A DNA stretch of 64,000 nucleotides from Streptomyces sp. CB02056 (GTDB taxonomy: Bacteria; Actinomycetota; Actinomycetes; Streptomycetales; Streptomycetaceae), in contig NZ_LIPD01000003.1 in NCBI RefSeq assembly GCF_001905545.1, forward strand, positions 469,147 to 533,146, read 5' to 3'. The notes under the pieces are model-generated. The model searched no databases. It worked only from the letters and a program-made list of their open reading frames with translations, and was not told the DNA's origin. The position numbers and the translations under genes are program-made. This document shows, piece by piece, positions 10,079 through 18,687 of this stretch (its first letter is position 1; every line of letters starts with the position of its first letter).

Positions 10079-10375
10079 GTGATCTTCAAGCGCATCGGCA
10101 ATGGGCGGCCGTACCCGGATCACGGCCGGACGAGCACCCGCCAGTGGGCTGACGTCGCCCCGCGCCCGGTGCGACTCGACCAGCTGGTGACCACCAAGGG
10201 CCAACTCGACCTCGAAACCCTCCTGGCCGAGGACTCGACGTTCTACGGGGACCTCTTCGCCCACGTGGTGAAGTGGCACGGCGACCTCTACCTGGAGGAC
10301 GGCCTGCACCGGGCCGTCCGGGCGGCGTTGCAGCAGCGCCAGGTGCTGCACGCCCGCGTCCTCGAAATGGAGTGA
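10079..10375 (+). CDS. Conserved VapB-type antitoxin-like protein, no toxin partner
   Basis: 98-residue protein beginning VIFKRIGNGRPYPDHG and containing RPVRLDQLVTTKGQLDLETLL, then FAHVVKWHGDLYLEDGLHRAVRAALQQ. This very conserved streptomycete protein is usually annotated as a VapB-family antitoxin, but no PIN-domain toxin is next to it; the following gene encodes a LytR_C protein. It may therefore have another regulatory role. GTG start at 10079; there is no strong ribosome binding site and the message may be nearly leaderless. Divergent from the HerA-like gene. Confidence 0.85.
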   Translation: MIFKRIGNGRPYPDHGRTSTRQWADVAPRPVRLDQLVTTKGQLDLETLLAEDSTFYGDLFAHVVKWHGDLYLEDGLHRAVRAALQQRQVLHARVLEME

Positions 10376-10452
10376 CGGACCCCCGACCGGGCCGTCGGAC
10401 CCCCACGGGCTTTCCGGACCGCCCCCTCGCCACCCGGCGGAGGGCGGTCCGC

Positions 10453-10490
10453 GCGTACCCCGGTACCCCCTTTCGGGTACCGGGGTACGC
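10453..10490. terminator. Perfect 15-bp inverted repeat between VapB-like and LytR_C genes
   Basis: Arms 10453-10467 and 10476-10490 pair perfectly around the loop CCCTTTCG. Each arm itself contains the palindrome GGTACC. The position 78 bases after the VapB-like stop suggests a terminator, although it could also act as an operator for the gene at 10641. Confidence 0.5.
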
Positions 10491-10640
10491 CAGATGATGA
10501 TCGTTTAGTACCTTCGAGGCTGTCCGGCACTACGCTGCTGACTACGGCCGCGACCAGGGGATTCCGCCCGCACCGGGGGAAGCCCCCACCCGGCCGATCC
10601 GTCATCCCGACCCCGCCCTGGTACGAGGGGGAGACAAACC

Positions 10641-11330
10641 GTGAGCATGTTGACTCCCCAAGGCCTCAAGGGGAAGCAGTACCGCGTCACCGGCAACACC
10701 TACCCGCGCCTGGGCCGGCCTCCGAAGAAGAGCCGCAAGGTGATCGCCGCACTCGCCGGCCTGCTCGCCCTGGCCCTGGTCGCGCTCGGCGGCGTGCAGC
10801 TGTACGACATCTTCACCGGCAGGAACAAGAACGCCTCGGCCCAGGCCTGCGCGGACCCGTCCGGCAAGCCGCTGGCCGCCCCGACGCCGGGGGCCGCCCC
10901 GGGCACCCCCGCCGCCTCCGGTGCGCCCGCCGCCGCGCAGGGCGACCCGCACGCCGTCCCGCAGGCCTCCGCCGTCACCGTGAACGTCTACAACGCCACC
11001 ACCAAGGCCGGGCTGGCCGGCCGGACGGCCGAGGAGTTCAAGAAGCGCGGCTTCGTCATCGGCAAGGTCGGCAACGCCCCGGCCGAGCTGGACAAGAAGG
11101 TGCCCGGCACCGCCCAGGTGATCGCCGGTCCGGCCGGCGCCGGCGCGGGCACCCTGGTCGGTTCGCAGATCGCCGGGGCCGCCGTCACCGCCGACGCCCG
11201 CACCGACACCACCGTGGACTTCGTGATCGGCGACAGCTACAACGCCCTGCTGGACGAGACCCAGGCGGCCGCCGCCCTCGCGCTGGCCACCAAGCCCTCC
11301 CCCGCCCCGACCGCCACCGGCAGCTGCTGA
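10641..11330 (+). CDS. LytR C-terminal domain protein, membrane anchored
   Basis: 229 residues. A basic N-terminus is followed by one transmembrane segment (about residues 35-55, IAALAGLLALALVALGGVQL), a P/A/G-rich linker, and an extracellular LytR_C domain from about 112 (AVTVNVYNATTKAGLAGRTAEEFKKRGF). LytR_C domains occur attached to, or alongside, LytR-CpsA-Psr enzymes that link polymers to peptidoglycan; the catalytic LCP domain is absent here. GTG start with GAGGGGGAGA upstream. A long hairpin ends the unit before the convergent upp gene. Confidence 0.88.
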   Translation: MSMLTPQGLKGKQYRVTGNTYPRLGRPPKKSRKVIAALAGLLALALVALGGVQLYDIFTGRNKNASAQACADPSGKPLAAPTPGAAPGTPAASGAPAAAQGDPHAVPQASAVTVNVYNATTKAGLAGRTAEEFKKRGFVIGKVGNAPAELDKKVPGTAQVIAGPAGAGAGTLVGSQIAGAAVTADARTDTTVDFVIGDSYNALLDETQAAAALALATKPSPAPTATGSC

Positions 11331-11354
11331 GGCGGCACCGACCGGACGCGCGGC

Positions 11355-11415
11355 ACCACCGAACACCGAGAGCCCCCGGCAGACGCAGTGCCGGGGGCTC
11401 TCGGTGTTCGGTGGT
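11355..11415. terminator. Perfect 27-bp bidirectional terminator hairpin
   Basis: Arms 11355-11381 and 11389-11415 are perfectly complementary around a 7-base loop GACGCAG. It lies between the convergent LytR_C and upp genes and would terminate both. One of the longest perfect stems in the window. Confidence 0.9.
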
Positions 11416-11429
11416 TCGGGTGGGGAGGC

Positions 11430-12065
11430 TCAGCCGGCCGTGCCGTACAGCCGGTCGCCCGCGTCGCCGAGGCCCGGGACGATGTAGCCGTTCTCGTTGA
11501 GCCGCTCGTCCACGGCGGCGGTGACGACGGTGACCGGCAGGCCTGCCAGCTCCCGCTCCATCACCTCGACGCCCTCGGGGGCGGCCAGCAGCACCACGGC
11601 GGTGACGTCGGTGGCGCCGCGCTCGATCAGCATCCTGATCGCGGCGACCAGGGTGCCGCCGGTGGCCAGCATCGGGTCGAGCACGTAGACCTGGCGGCCG
11701 GAGAGGTCGTCCGGCATCCGGGTGGCGTAGGTGGAGGCCTCCAGGGTCTCCTCGTTGCGGACCATGCCGAGGAAACCCACCTCGGCGGTCGGCAGCAGCC
11801 GGGTCATCCCGTCCAGCATGCCGAGGCCGGCCCGCAGGATCGGGACCACCAGCGGGCGCGGGTAGCTGAGGCGGGTACCCAGCGTGACCGCCACGGGGGT
11901 GGTGATCTCCACCTCGTCGGTGCGGACGTCCCGGGTGGCCTCGTAGGCGAGGAGGGTCACCAGCTCGTCGGTCAGGCGACGGAAGGTCGGCGAGTCGGTG
12001 CGCTCGTCGCGCAGGGTGGAGAGCTTGTGGGCGACCAGGGGGTGGTCAACAACGTGGAGACGCAT
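11430..12065 (-). CDS. upp: Uracil phosphoribosyltransferase
   Basis: 211-residue cytosolic enzyme converting uracil and PRPP to UMP in pyrimidine salvage. The PRPP-binding loop is [18 protein letters not shown] (about residues 126-143). The uracil-binding C-terminal region [20 protein letters not shown] is complete, as is the N-terminus [20 protein letters not shown]. Length equals the family norm. It converges with the LytR_C gene and diverges from the small gene at 12261. Confidence 0.97.
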   Translation of the reverse strand: MRLHVVDHPLVAHKLSTLRDERTDSPTFRRLTDELVTLLAYEATRDVRTDEVEITTPVAVTLGTRLSYPRPLVVPILRAGLGMLDGMTRLLPTAEVGFLGMVRNEETLEASTYATRMPDDLSGRQVYVLDPMLATGGTLVAAIRMLIERGATDVTAVVLLAAPEGVEVMERELAGLPVTVVTAAVDERLNENGYIVPGLGDAGDRLYGTAG

Positions 12066-12260
12066 GTATCGAGGTTAGCCCGGTCCTGGACGGGTGTACG
12101 ACTCGCCGTGCCCACCGGGGCACCGGTCCGGGTGACGCTCCCGTGACTCGCCGTGACCCGGCGCGGCCGTCCGGACGGAAGTGCCTCCTGTGGTATCAAC
12201 CGGGCCGTTCTGGGAATGTCACCTCTTATGACGAGCAACCCGAACCCTGGGGACGGCTCG

Positions 12261-12464
12261 ATGGACGAGCCCGTCGACGGGGTGGGCCGGAGCCCGGGCC
12301 CGCCGTACGACCACCCCGAGACGGAAGCGGAGCGCCGCAAGCGGCGGGCCGTCTTCCTGCGCGAGCTCACCGAGGCGCGCGAGCTGCGGGAGCGGGTCCA
12401 GCCGCGGCGGACCAAGGAGCGGCGGATGCGCGAGGCGATGCGGATGCGGACCTTCCGGATCTGA
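12261..12464 (+). CDS. Small conserved charged protein
   Basis: 67 residues, MDEPVDGVGRSPGPPYD followed by an Arg/Glu-rich helix (PETEAERRKRRAVFLREL and on) and a basic tail MREAMRMRTFRI. Start chosen at 12261 because GGGGAC precedes it by 8 bases; in-frame ATGs at 12228 and 12216 are alternatives. Cytosolic, probably nucleic-acid or protein binding from its charge; function unknown. It sits between upp and the tadA pair as in related streptomycetes. Confidence 0.65.
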   Translation: MDEPVDGVGRSPGPPYDHPETEAERRKRRAVFLRELTEARELRERVQPRRTKERRMREAMRMRTFRI

Positions 12465-12834
12465 CCGGGCCCGGAACCGCCCCCGGAACCGCCTCGGGAG
12501 GCACCCCCGGACCACCCTGATGCCACCCTGGCGCCCGTCCGGCGCGACACCCGGACGGCCCCGGGAAGGGACCCGAACGGCCCCGCCGGGCGTTCGGAGC
12601 AAATTTCGACCGGCCTCGGACCGCCCCGGCCCGGCTTCGCCGTCCGCCACCCGGTCCTTCCGACACGACCTGCAAAGACGCGCTGCAGAACACCCCCCGC
12701 AAGGGCGGGCTTTCTGTCACGATTCCGATGGGACGGTCCGAACAAGCGGACCGCCTCTGGCGCGGGGGCGGCCAGATTTCCGCGTTGCCCGTGCGCGCCG
12801 ACAGCCGAGACCGATGATCTTGGGAGTGTCCCTG
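12465..12834. other. Intergenic region before the tadA gene pair
   Basis: About 370 bp. Mostly C-rich; the open frame running through it has no ribosome binding site and skewed composition. It presumably holds the promoter for the tadA-associated gene. Nothing else recognisable. Confidence 0.5.
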
Positions 12835-13371
12835 GTGGCGTACTTCGCTGCAGTGCTTGCTCGCACCGAGGACGGGTGGGATGTGAGCGAGACGGAGCTC
12901 GACGACGTCGAAACCCTCGCCGATCTGGCCGACCTGGCCCGCGGATCCGCCCAGGACGACGACAGCGTCCTGATCTTCATCGAACAGGAGGACGCCTGGT
13001 TCGCCGTCGTCCGCGTGGACGGCGAGGAGGACCCGCGGATCTTCGTGTCGGACGGCGCCGCGGCCGCCCGCAGCTCCTACGGCTCCGTCCTCACCGACGA
13101 GTTGGTCGACCAGGCCGGCGAGAGCGAGTTCGGCGACCTGGACCACCTGCTGGACGAGGCCGAGGAGGCCGAGGAGCAGGACGAGGAGGACGCCGACGCC
13201 CGCGGCGGCGTCCCGGTCGGCCCGCTCGGCGACGCCCACCTGCTCACCGAGTTCGGCCTCGCCGCCGACGAGCTGCTGGCGCTCAGCGGCGAGGGCGCGG
13301 TCCCGGGCGACGCCCTGGAGGAGATCGCCGAGGCCCTGGGCTGCGGCGAGGTCCTGGAGGCCGTCCGGTAG
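12835..13371 (+). CDS. tRNA adenosine deaminase-associated protein
   Basis: 178-residue acidic protein, VAYFAAVLARTEDGWDVSETELDDVETLADLADLAR at the start, with an E/D-rich central stretch (about residues 100-125) and a C-terminal helical domain HLLTEFGLAADELLAL...ALGCGEVLEAVR. In actinomycetes this family is nearly always upstream of tadA, and it is named from that linkage; biochemical role unknown. GTG at 12835 is preferred because GGGAG lies upstream at good spacing and homologues start at AYFAA; an ATG at 12814 would add seven residues. Confidence 0.85.
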   Translation: MAYFAAVLARTEDGWDVSETELDDVETLADLADLARGSAQDDDSVLIFIEQEDAWFAVVRVDGEEDPRIFVSDGAAAARSSYGSVLTDELVDQAGESEFGDLDHLLDEAEEAEEQDEEDADARGGVPVGPLGDAHLLTEFGLAADELLALSGEGAVPGDALEEIAEALGCGEVLEAVR

Positions 13372-13421
13372 CGGCGTCGGCCATGCCGGTGTCCACCACC
13401 GGATACCCGACACTGGATGCC

Positions 13422-13949
13422 ATGCAGCCCGCATCCACTCCGCTGACCGTCCCGCGCGTCCCCCCGCTGCCCGCCCCCGTCCGCCCCGACCCGGTCCGCG
13501 ACCGCTGGGCGGCGCCGATGCGCCTCGCCATCGCCGAGGCCGCGCTGGCGCCGGCCACCGGGGACGTACCGGTCGGGGCGCTCGTCCTGGACCCGGACGG
13601 CGAGGTGATCGGACGCGGCCACAACGAGCGCGAGGCGGTCGGCGACCCGACCGCGCACGCCGAGGTGGTCGCGGTCCGGCAGGCCGCGGAGAAGACCGGG
13701 GAGTGGCGGCTGAGCGGCTGCACGCTGGTCGTCACGCTGGAGCCGTGCACCATGTGCGCCGGCGCCATCGTGCTGTCCCGGATCGACCGGGTGGTCTACG
13801 GCGCCCTCGACGAGAAGGCCGGCGCGGCCGGCTCGCTCTTCGACGTGATGCGCGACCGCCGGCTCAACCACCGGCCCGAGGTGATCCCGGGCGTCCTCGC
13901 CGACGAGTGCGGCGCGCAGCTGCGCGCCTTCTTCGACACCCACCGCTGA
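13422..13949 (+). CDS. tadA: tRNA-specific adenosine deaminase
   Basis: 175-residue zinc enzyme that deaminates A34 to inosine in tRNA-Arg(ACG), two copies of which lie in this window at 35.6-35.8 kb. The catalytic HAE motif is in GDPTAHAEVVAVRQA (zinc ligand His and proton-shuttle Glu), with PCTMC in TLEPCTMCAGAIVLSRI supplying the two zinc cysteines. C-terminal helix LADECGAQLRAFFDTHR. Start uncertain: ATG 13422 (MQPASTPL) or 13383; the conserved domain starts about 30 residues in. Follows its associated gene by 50 bases, probably co-transcribed. Confidence 0.93.
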   Translation: MQPASTPLTVPRVPPLPAPVRPDPVRDRWAAPMRLAIAEAALAPATGDVPVGALVLDPDGEVIGRGHNEREAVGDPTAHAEVVAVRQAAEKTGEWRLSGCTLVVTLEPCTMCAGAIVLSRIDRVVYGALDEKAGAAGSLFDVMRDRRLNHRPEVIPGVLADECGAQLRAFFDTHR

Positions 13950-14016
13950 GGGCCCGCCGGGCACCGCGGTGATACGGATTTCGTGACTGCGCCACCCCTC
14001 CGGTAGAGTTCCTCTC

Positions 14017-14103
14017 GGTAGCGTGTCCGAGCGGCCAAAGGAGCACGCCTCGAAAGCGTGTGTGGGGGCAACTCCACCGTGGGTTCGAATCCCACCGCTA
14101 CCG
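14017..14103 (+). tRNA. tRNA-Ser(CGA)
   Basis: Cloverleaf with acceptor GGTAGCG / CGCTACC and discriminator G, anticodon stem CACGC / GCGTG around loop CTCGAAA (anticodon CGA), a long class II variable arm, and GGTTCGAATCC T-arm. 87 bases. No encoded CCA. Confidence 0.97.
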
Positions 14104-14112
14104 CTCGAGAGC

Positions 14113-14145
14113 CCGAGGGCCCGTCCGATCCGGACGGGCCCTCGG
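14113..14145 (+). terminator. Terminator of tRNA-Ser(CGA)
   Basis: Perfect 15-bp stem, CCGAGGGCCCGTCCG with its complement around loop ATC, followed by CGTTT. Ten bases after the tRNA. Confidence 0.85.
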
Positions 14146-14590
14146 CGTTTGTCCGCCCACGTCGCGGGAGCCGCAGGGCACCGCCGGAACGGCCCCGGAC
14201 ATGGGAACGGCTCCGTACCCCGGGCCGATGACCACCGGTGCCCGGTCCGTACGGAGCCTGGAGGGGGAGCGGTTCGGGGGGACTGACCGCTCCCCCGGCG
14301 GAGTCCCACAACCGGCGCCGCGTCGGGGGGAAGCCGCGGCGACCGGTCCCACAGCGGGGAGCTCCGGATCCATGCACCGGGGATTCCTGCCAGATCCTCG
14401 GTACGTCTTCCATCCTGCCGTCCGGCCCGCGAGCGGGCATCCGGAGAAAGGCCCCACTCGCGGGGACCTTCGTCCCGCCGGCCGAACGCGTCGCACACTT
14501 GATAGCCCGTCCGGGTGGATAAGCTGCCCCCTGCAGGCCGCTCGGGGACCGGATGACGGCGGCCCACAGCTGGGAGGAAGAGGTCACCCG
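14146..14590. other. Intergenic region, nothing recognised
   Basis: About 445 bp between the tRNA terminator and the small membrane protein. Frames cross it on both strands but none has a convincing start or composition. GAGGAAGAGGTC just before 14591 is the ribosome binding site of the next gene. Confidence 0.5.
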
Positions 14591-14755
14591 ATGGCGCAGG
14601 CGAAGAAGATCGGCATGGCCCTCCTGCTCATCTTCGTGCTCTACTCGATCATCACCTCACCCTCCCGGTCCGCCGAGCTGGTCCAGCTCGGCTTCGAGGG
14701 GATCTCGAACGCGGCCAAGGCCGTCGGCACCTTCATGACCGGTCTGATCAAGTGA
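14591..14755 (+). CDS. Small single-span membrane protein
   Basis: 54 residues: MAQAKKIGMALLLIFVLYS gives one transmembrane helix at about 8-24, followed by an amphipathic segment ending KAVGTFMTGLIK. Strong ribosome binding site GGAGGAAGAGG 9-19 bases upstream. The hydrophobic N-terminus plus amphipathic C-terminal helix is a pattern of small membrane regulators, but no function is known to me. I believe it is conserved among streptomycetes next to the sigma-factor locus. Confidence 0.75.
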   Translation: MAQAKKIGMALLLIFVLYSIITSPSRSAELVQLGFEGISNAAKAVGTFMTGLIK

Positions 14756-14849
14756 CGGACGGCCCGCACCCATTCGGGTAGCGGTCGGCCCCCTGGCACC
14801 GGCTACGGTGAGCGGGACCCTCTGTCCCCGTCCGCGAGGAGCGGCAATC

Positions 14850-15143
14850 GTGATCCGCCACCTGGTCCTGTTCAAGCTCAACGAAGGCGTCAGCAAGGAC
14901 GAAGAGCGCGTGCTCGCCGGCGCCAAGGCCTTCGACGCGCTCGGCTCGGTGATCCCCGAGCTGCGCGAGTGGGAGTGCGGCTGGAACACCACCGAGCGCG
15001 ACATCGCGTACGACTACGCGATCAACAGCCTGGTCGAGGACCGCGACGCCCTCCAGGCCTACCTGACCCACCCGGACCACCAGGCCGCGGCCGGCCTCTG
15101 GCGCGAGTTCGCCACCTGGGTGATCGCCGACGTCGAGGTCTGA
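14850..15143 (+). CDS. Dabb (stress-responsive alpha/beta barrel) domain protein
   Basis: 97-residue dimeric ferredoxin-like barrel protein. The signature VIRHLVLFKLNEGV opens the domain; ELREWECGWNTTERDIAYDYA and the closing YLTHPDHQAAAGLWREF..WVIADVEV are typical. GTG start at 14850 with GAGGAGCG 8 bases upstream. Members range from stress proteins to polyketide cyclase-like enzymes; specific role unknown. Lies just upstream of the sigma-factor pair. Confidence 0.9.
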   Translation: MIRHLVLFKLNEGVSKDEERVLAGAKAFDALGSVIPELREWECGWNTTERDIAYDYAINSLVEDRDALQAYLTHPDHQAAAGLWREFATWVIADVEV

Positions 15144-15218
15144 GCACCCGTCCGGCCCCCACCCGTCCGACCCGGACCACCCGAAGCCCGACCCCGGCGC
15201 TTCCCCCGGACGGACCGC

Positions 15219-15249
15219 GGCGCCCCGTCCGGCTTCCGGGCGGGGCGCC
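15219..15249 (+). terminator. Hairpin after the Dabb gene
   Basis: GGCGCCCCG pairs with CGGGGCGCC, and the 13-base interior can fold further through CCGG / CCGG. 76 bases after the Dabb stop. It lies in a 315-bp gap (15144-15458) that otherwise holds only the leader of the first sigma gene. Confidence 0.6.
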
Positions 15250-15458
15250 TTGCTCCGTCCCGGAACGATCCGCGCGGCGGTTCGCCGGCCGGCCCGGGAA
15301 AGGTTGAACGGCCCACCAACACACCTCCATCGGGTGCTTGCCCGACCTGTGCCCACCTTGTGATGCTATGACCGGTTTTGCCGGACATGGCGAGGTCGTG
15401 AACCCGCCGTGGCACCCGCTCCGCAGGGCCCGCCGTTGACGACTTTGGGAGGGGTGAG

Positions 15459-16304
15459 GTGTCCGTGGACGAAGTGCTGGCTGCGATCACCAGCCCGGCC
15501 GGCGAGCTCCGACCGGACCGGCTGCGCGGCCCCGGCGGCCGCCCCGCCGTGGACGTCCGGACGCTGACCCGGGTGCTGTTCGAACGGCTCGCCGAGCTGC
15601 CCCCGGACGCCCCCGAGCGGGAGCGGGTCCGGGCCGCCCTGATCGAGGTGAACATCCCGCTGGTCCGCTACGCCGCCACCCGCTTCCGCAGCCGCAGCGA
15701 GCCGATGGAGGACGTCGTCCAGGTCGGCACCATCGGCCTGATCAACGCGATCGACCGCTTCGACCCCGGCCGCGGCGTCCAGTTCCCCACCTACGCGCTG
15801 CCGACCATCCTGGGCGAGATCAAGCGCTACTTCCGGGACAACGTCCGCACCATGCACGTCCCGCGCCGGCTCCAGGAGCTGTGGGTCCAGGTCAGCGGCG
15901 CGATGGAGGAGCTGACAGTGCTGCACGGCCGGGTGCCCAAGGTGCCCGAGATCGCCGCCAGCCTGCGGATCCCCGAGGAGGACGTGCGGGCCTGCCTGGA
16001 CGCCGGGCGGGCGTACAACGCGGCGTCCCTGGAGGCCGCACAGGAGCACGAGGGCGGGCTCGCCCTGCTCGACCGGCTCGGCTACGAGGACTCCGCGCTG
16101 GCCGAGGTCGAGCACCGGGACATGGTCCGCCACCTGCTGGTCCAGCTCCCCGAGCGGGAGCGGCGGATCGTGATGCTGCGGTTCTTCGCCAACCTGACCC
16201 AGTCCCAGATCAGCACCGAGCTGGGGATGTCCCAGATGCACGTGTCCCGGCTGCTCTCCCGGATCCTGACCAGGCTTCGGACCGGCAACTCCTGGGAAGA
16301 GTGA
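15459..16304 (+). CDS. RNA polymerase sigma factor, SigB/SigF/SigG family (first of tandem pair)
   Basis: 281-residue group 3 sigma factor. Region 2: [20 protein letters not shown] and the core-binding/-10 segment [22 protein letters not shown], with [23 protein letters not shown]. Region 3: [19 protein letters not shown]. Region 4 helix-turn-helix: [26 protein letters not shown]. It shares its architecture with the next gene but lacks the canonical [11 protein letters not shown], reading [15 protein letters not shown] start with GGGAGGGGTGAG directly upstream. By position near upp and tadA it may correspond to sigF or sigN of S. coelicolor; I cannot settle which. Confidence 0.93.
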   Translation: MSVDEVLAAITSPAGELRPDRLRGPGGRPAVDVRTLTRVLFERLAELPPDAPERERVRAALIEVNIPLVRYAATRFRSRSEPMEDVVQVGTIGLINAIDRFDPGRGVQFPTYALPTILGEIKRYFRDNVRTMHVPRRLQELWVQVSGAMEELTVLHGRVPKVPEIAASLRIPEEDVRACLDAGRAYNAASLEAAQEHEGGLALLDRLGYEDSALAEVEHRDMVRHLLVQLPERERRIVMLRFFANLTQSQISTELGMSQMHVSRLLSRILTRLRTGNSWEE

Positions 16305-16347
16305 GATTGCAGCGAGTTACCCCGGCGTGACATCTTGCGACGTTCGG

Positions 16348-16373
16348 GTTTGCCGTGGACCGTGTTCCGGTAT
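16348..16373 (+). promoter_or_regulatory. Candidate SigB/SigF-type promoter for the second sigma gene
   Basis: GTTT (16348-16351), 16 bases, then CGGTAT (16368-16373), close to the GNNT-N14-16-GGGTAC/T pattern of SigB-family promoters. It is 75 bases upstream of the second sigma-factor start. Suggests control by its own family, possibly by the adjacent paralogue. Confidence 0.4.
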
Positions 16374-16448
16374 GCAGGGGGAAGGCCCTCGCCGGGAACC
16401 ACCGCGCGACGGCCCCCGTTCAACTGACAGTCACAAGGGGGTGGGTGC

Positions 16449-17357
16449 ATGTCCGGAGAGCTGGGCACTGCGGAGATCCACGCTGGCGGCCAGGCCAACG
16501 GCACGGCCGTCGTCGAGGACCTGGTCCCGCGGCAGCGGGTCGAACCGGCCCGGCCGCCCGGCCCCGACACGGGACCGGAGACGCCGCCCGGCTCGGTGCT
16601 GGACACCCGGACGCTCTCCCGCTCGCTGTTCCTGCGGCTGGCCGCGCTGGACCCGGGCAGCGCCGAGCACACCTACGTCCGCGACACCCTGATCGAGCTC
16701 AACCTGCCGCTGGTCCGGTACGCCTCGGCGCGCTTCCGCAGCCGCAACGAGCCGATGGAGGACATCGTCCAGGTCGGCACGATCGGCCTGATCAAGGCGA
16801 TCGACCGGTTCGACCCGGAGCGCGGGGTGGAGTTCCCCACCTTCGCGATGCCCACCGTGGTCGGCGAGATCAAGCGCTTCTTCCGGGACACCAGCTGGTC
16901 GGTCCGCGTTCCGCGCCGGCTCCAGGAGCTGCGGCTGGCGCTCACCAAGGCCGGCGACGAACTCTCCCAGCGGCTGGACCGCTCCCCCACCGTCGCCGAG
17001 CTGGCGGCCTGCCTGGGGGTCAGCGAGGAGGACGTGGTCGAGGGCCTCGCGGTCGGCAACGCGTACACCGCCAGCTCGCTCGACTCCAGCACCGGCGAGG
17101 AGGACAGCGACGGCCCGCTGGCCGACCGGCTCGGCTACGAGGACCTCGCGCTGGAGGGCGTCGAGTACCGGGAGTCGCTCAAGCCGCTGCTGGCCAAGCT
17201 GCCGCCGCGCGAGCGCCGGATCATCATGCTGCGGTTCTTCGGCAACCTCACCCAGTCGCAGATCGGCGAGGAGATCGGGATCTCCCAGATGCACGTCTCG
17301 CGGCTGCTCACCCGGACGCTCACCCAGCTGCGCGAGGGGCTGATCAACGAGGGCTGA
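16449..17357 (+). CDS. RNA polymerase sigma factor, SigB/SigF/SigG family (second of tandem pair)
   Basis: 302-residue group 3 sigma factor with a P/G-rich extension of about 55 residues before region 2. Region 2 has [20 protein letters not shown] and [19 protein letters not shown]; region 3 [24 protein letters not shown]; region 4 [29 protein letters not shown]. It is the more canonical member of the pair. The ATG at 16449 follows a purine-rich GGGGGTGGGTGC. In streptomycetes the family serves stress and late sporulation and is controlled by anti-sigma ATPases; one such ATPase lies at 54983 here. Overlaps the convergent phosphatase gene by 14 bases at its end. Confidence 0.94.
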   Translation: MSGELGTAEIHAGGQANGTAVVEDLVPRQRVEPARPPGPDTGPETPPGSVLDTRTLSRSLFLRLAALDPGSAEHTYVRDTLIELNLPLVRYASARFRSRNEPMEDIVQVGTIGLIKAIDRFDPERGVEFPTFAMPTVVGEIKRFFRDTSWSVRVPRRLQELRLALTKAGDELSQRLDRSPTVAELAACLGVSEEDVVEGLAVGNAYTASSLDSSTGEEDSDGPLADRLGYEDLALEGVEYRESLKPLLAKLPPRERRIIMLRFFGNLTQSQIGEEIGISQMHVSRLLTRTLTQLREGLINEG

Positions 17358-18273
17358 GCCGACCACCGGGAGCCGGGCCGCCCCGCTCGGCTCCCGGGTC
17401 GTCCAGCAGGTTGGCGCGCAGCCCGGCCAGCACCTCCCCGTCCAGTCCGAGTCCGTCCCGCCAGTAGGCGTCGAAGCCGCCCCAGCCGGCCGCGACCTCG
17501 GCGAAGGCCGCGTCCAGGTAGCCGCCGTCGGCGCGGAAGACCGGCAGGAGCAGCTCGGGCTCGCGCATCAGGCCGCGGGCCCCGAAGTCGTCCAGCACCC
17601 GTCGTACGACCGGGGCGGAGCGCTCGTTGGTGAGCAGGTAGTCGGCCAGGACGGTCTCCCGGTCCACCCCCAGGGCGGTCAGCAGGAGGGCCGCGGCCCA
17701 GCCGGTGCGGTCCTTGCCCGCCGAGCAGTGGAACAGCAGCGGCGGCCCCTGAGGGTCCGCCAGCAGCCGTAGCAGGGCGGCGAATCGCTCGCGCGCCACC
17801 CGGTCCGTGACGAACCACCGGTAGAGGCCGGCCATCCGGGCGGCCGCCCGGCCGTCGCCGAGCAGCGCCCGCTGGCGCTCCGGGTCGTGGTCCGCCAGCG
17901 CGTCGCGGACCAGCAGGACGATGTCGAAGTCCGGTGCCAGCAGGGGGAGATGGTGCAGCGTCACACCGCCGGGCAGGTGGTCCAGACCGGTCTCGCGGAC
18001 TTCGGCCATGCTCCGCAGGTCCACCACGCTGCGCAGGCCGAGCGCGCCGAGCGGGCCGAGGTCCTCGGCGGTGACACGGTTCAGGCCATCGCTGCGCAGT
18101 GCCACCCCGGGCCGGAGAATCCGCCCGTCAGCCGTCCGGTACCCGCCCAGATCACGGGCATTCAGCGCACCGCGCAAACCGAGACTGCGTCCGACCAGCG
18201 GCGTTCCGCCCGCCTCCGGTGACGCATTCCGTACGCTCGGGAATCCCCCGGACTCGGTATGCTGATCGACCAT
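17344..18273 (-). CDS. Tyrosine-specific protein phosphatase (Y_phosphatase3 / PtpB-like)
   Basis: 309-residue cytosolic phosphatase. The P-loop [17 protein letters not shown] is near residue 180, with the nucleophilic Cys and the invariant Arg, plus the KD pair typical of the PtpB/IphP-like group. The N-terminal [19 protein letters not shown] is the family signature. GGAGGTGCTCAC gives a strong ribosome binding site for the ATG at 18273; a longer frame is rejected. Substrates may be phosphotyrosine or phosphoinositide. It is divergent from the exopolysaccharide cluster, where tyrosine phosphatases often act in polymer systems, but the family is also common outside such loci. Confidence 0.92.
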   Translation of the reverse strand: MVDQHTESGGFPSVRNASPEAGGTPLVGRSLGLRGALNARDLGGYRTADGRILRPGVALRSDGLNRVTAEDLGPLGALGLRSVVDLRSMAEVRETGLDHLPGGVTLHHLPLLAPDFDIVLLVRDALADHDPERQRALLGDGRAAARMAGLYRWFVTDRVARERFAALLRLLADPQGPPLLFHCSAGKDRTGWAAALLLTALGVDRETVLADYLLTNERSAPVVRRVLDDFGARGLMREPELLLPVFRADGGYLDAAFAEVAAGWGGFDAYWRDGLGLDGEVLAGLRANLLDDPGAERGGPAPGGRLSPR

Positions 18274-18687
18274 GTGAGCACCTCCATTGCATATTCGGAC
18301 TGTCACATGGCACAGCCGTGCCCGATATTGCATGAACCTGCCCAACTGGGCGGCGAGATGTGCAAGAGTGTCATGCGCAACGACGACAGTGTAGGTGTCC
18401 CGCCCGCCCCACTGGGCCGCACCGTCGGTAACCACGTGTAGCAGTCAGCTTCCGGTTTTTCATTTTCAATTCACTATTTGCGCCGCCGGTCCGGTTCCGG
18501 TCACAATCAGCGCCTTCATGGCTTCGCCATGAACGTTGGTAACAGGTTCGCTGCACTCTCGCCCAATTGGTCCCTCGCACCACCGTCCCTCGACCAGGAT
18601 GGGCCCGGGCAGCCTGCTGCCCGCGAACAGCTACACGGGCAGGCGAGCGCCGAGCAGCGTGACGCCTGCACCAAGGGGAGGATCACC
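18274..18687. other. Divergent regulatory region before the exopolysaccharide cluster, with leader hairpin
   Basis: 414 bp between phosphatase and deacetylase genes. It contains an unusual AT-rich patch at about 18449-18480, likely near a promoter, and a perfect 8-bp hairpin TTCATGGC-ttc-GCCATGAA at 18515-18533, about 155 bases upstream of the deacetylase start. I looked for c-di-GMP and c-di-AMP riboswitch cores in the leader and found no convincing match. AAGGGGAGG just before 18688 is the ribosome binding site. Confidence 0.5.

Noticed and set aside
10079..11330. VapBC toxin-antitoxin pair
   Set aside because: The gene after the VapB-like protein encodes a LytR_C membrane protein, not a PIN-domain toxin.
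14023..14286. Plus-strand ORF starting MSERPKEHASKACVGATPP
   Set aside because: Begins inside tRNA-Ser(CGA) and continues through its terminator; no ribosome binding site.
18537..18687. Possible c-di-GMP or c-di-AMP riboswitch in the deacetylase leader
   Set aside because: No conserved aptamer core could be lined up by eye; only a simple hairpin is present.
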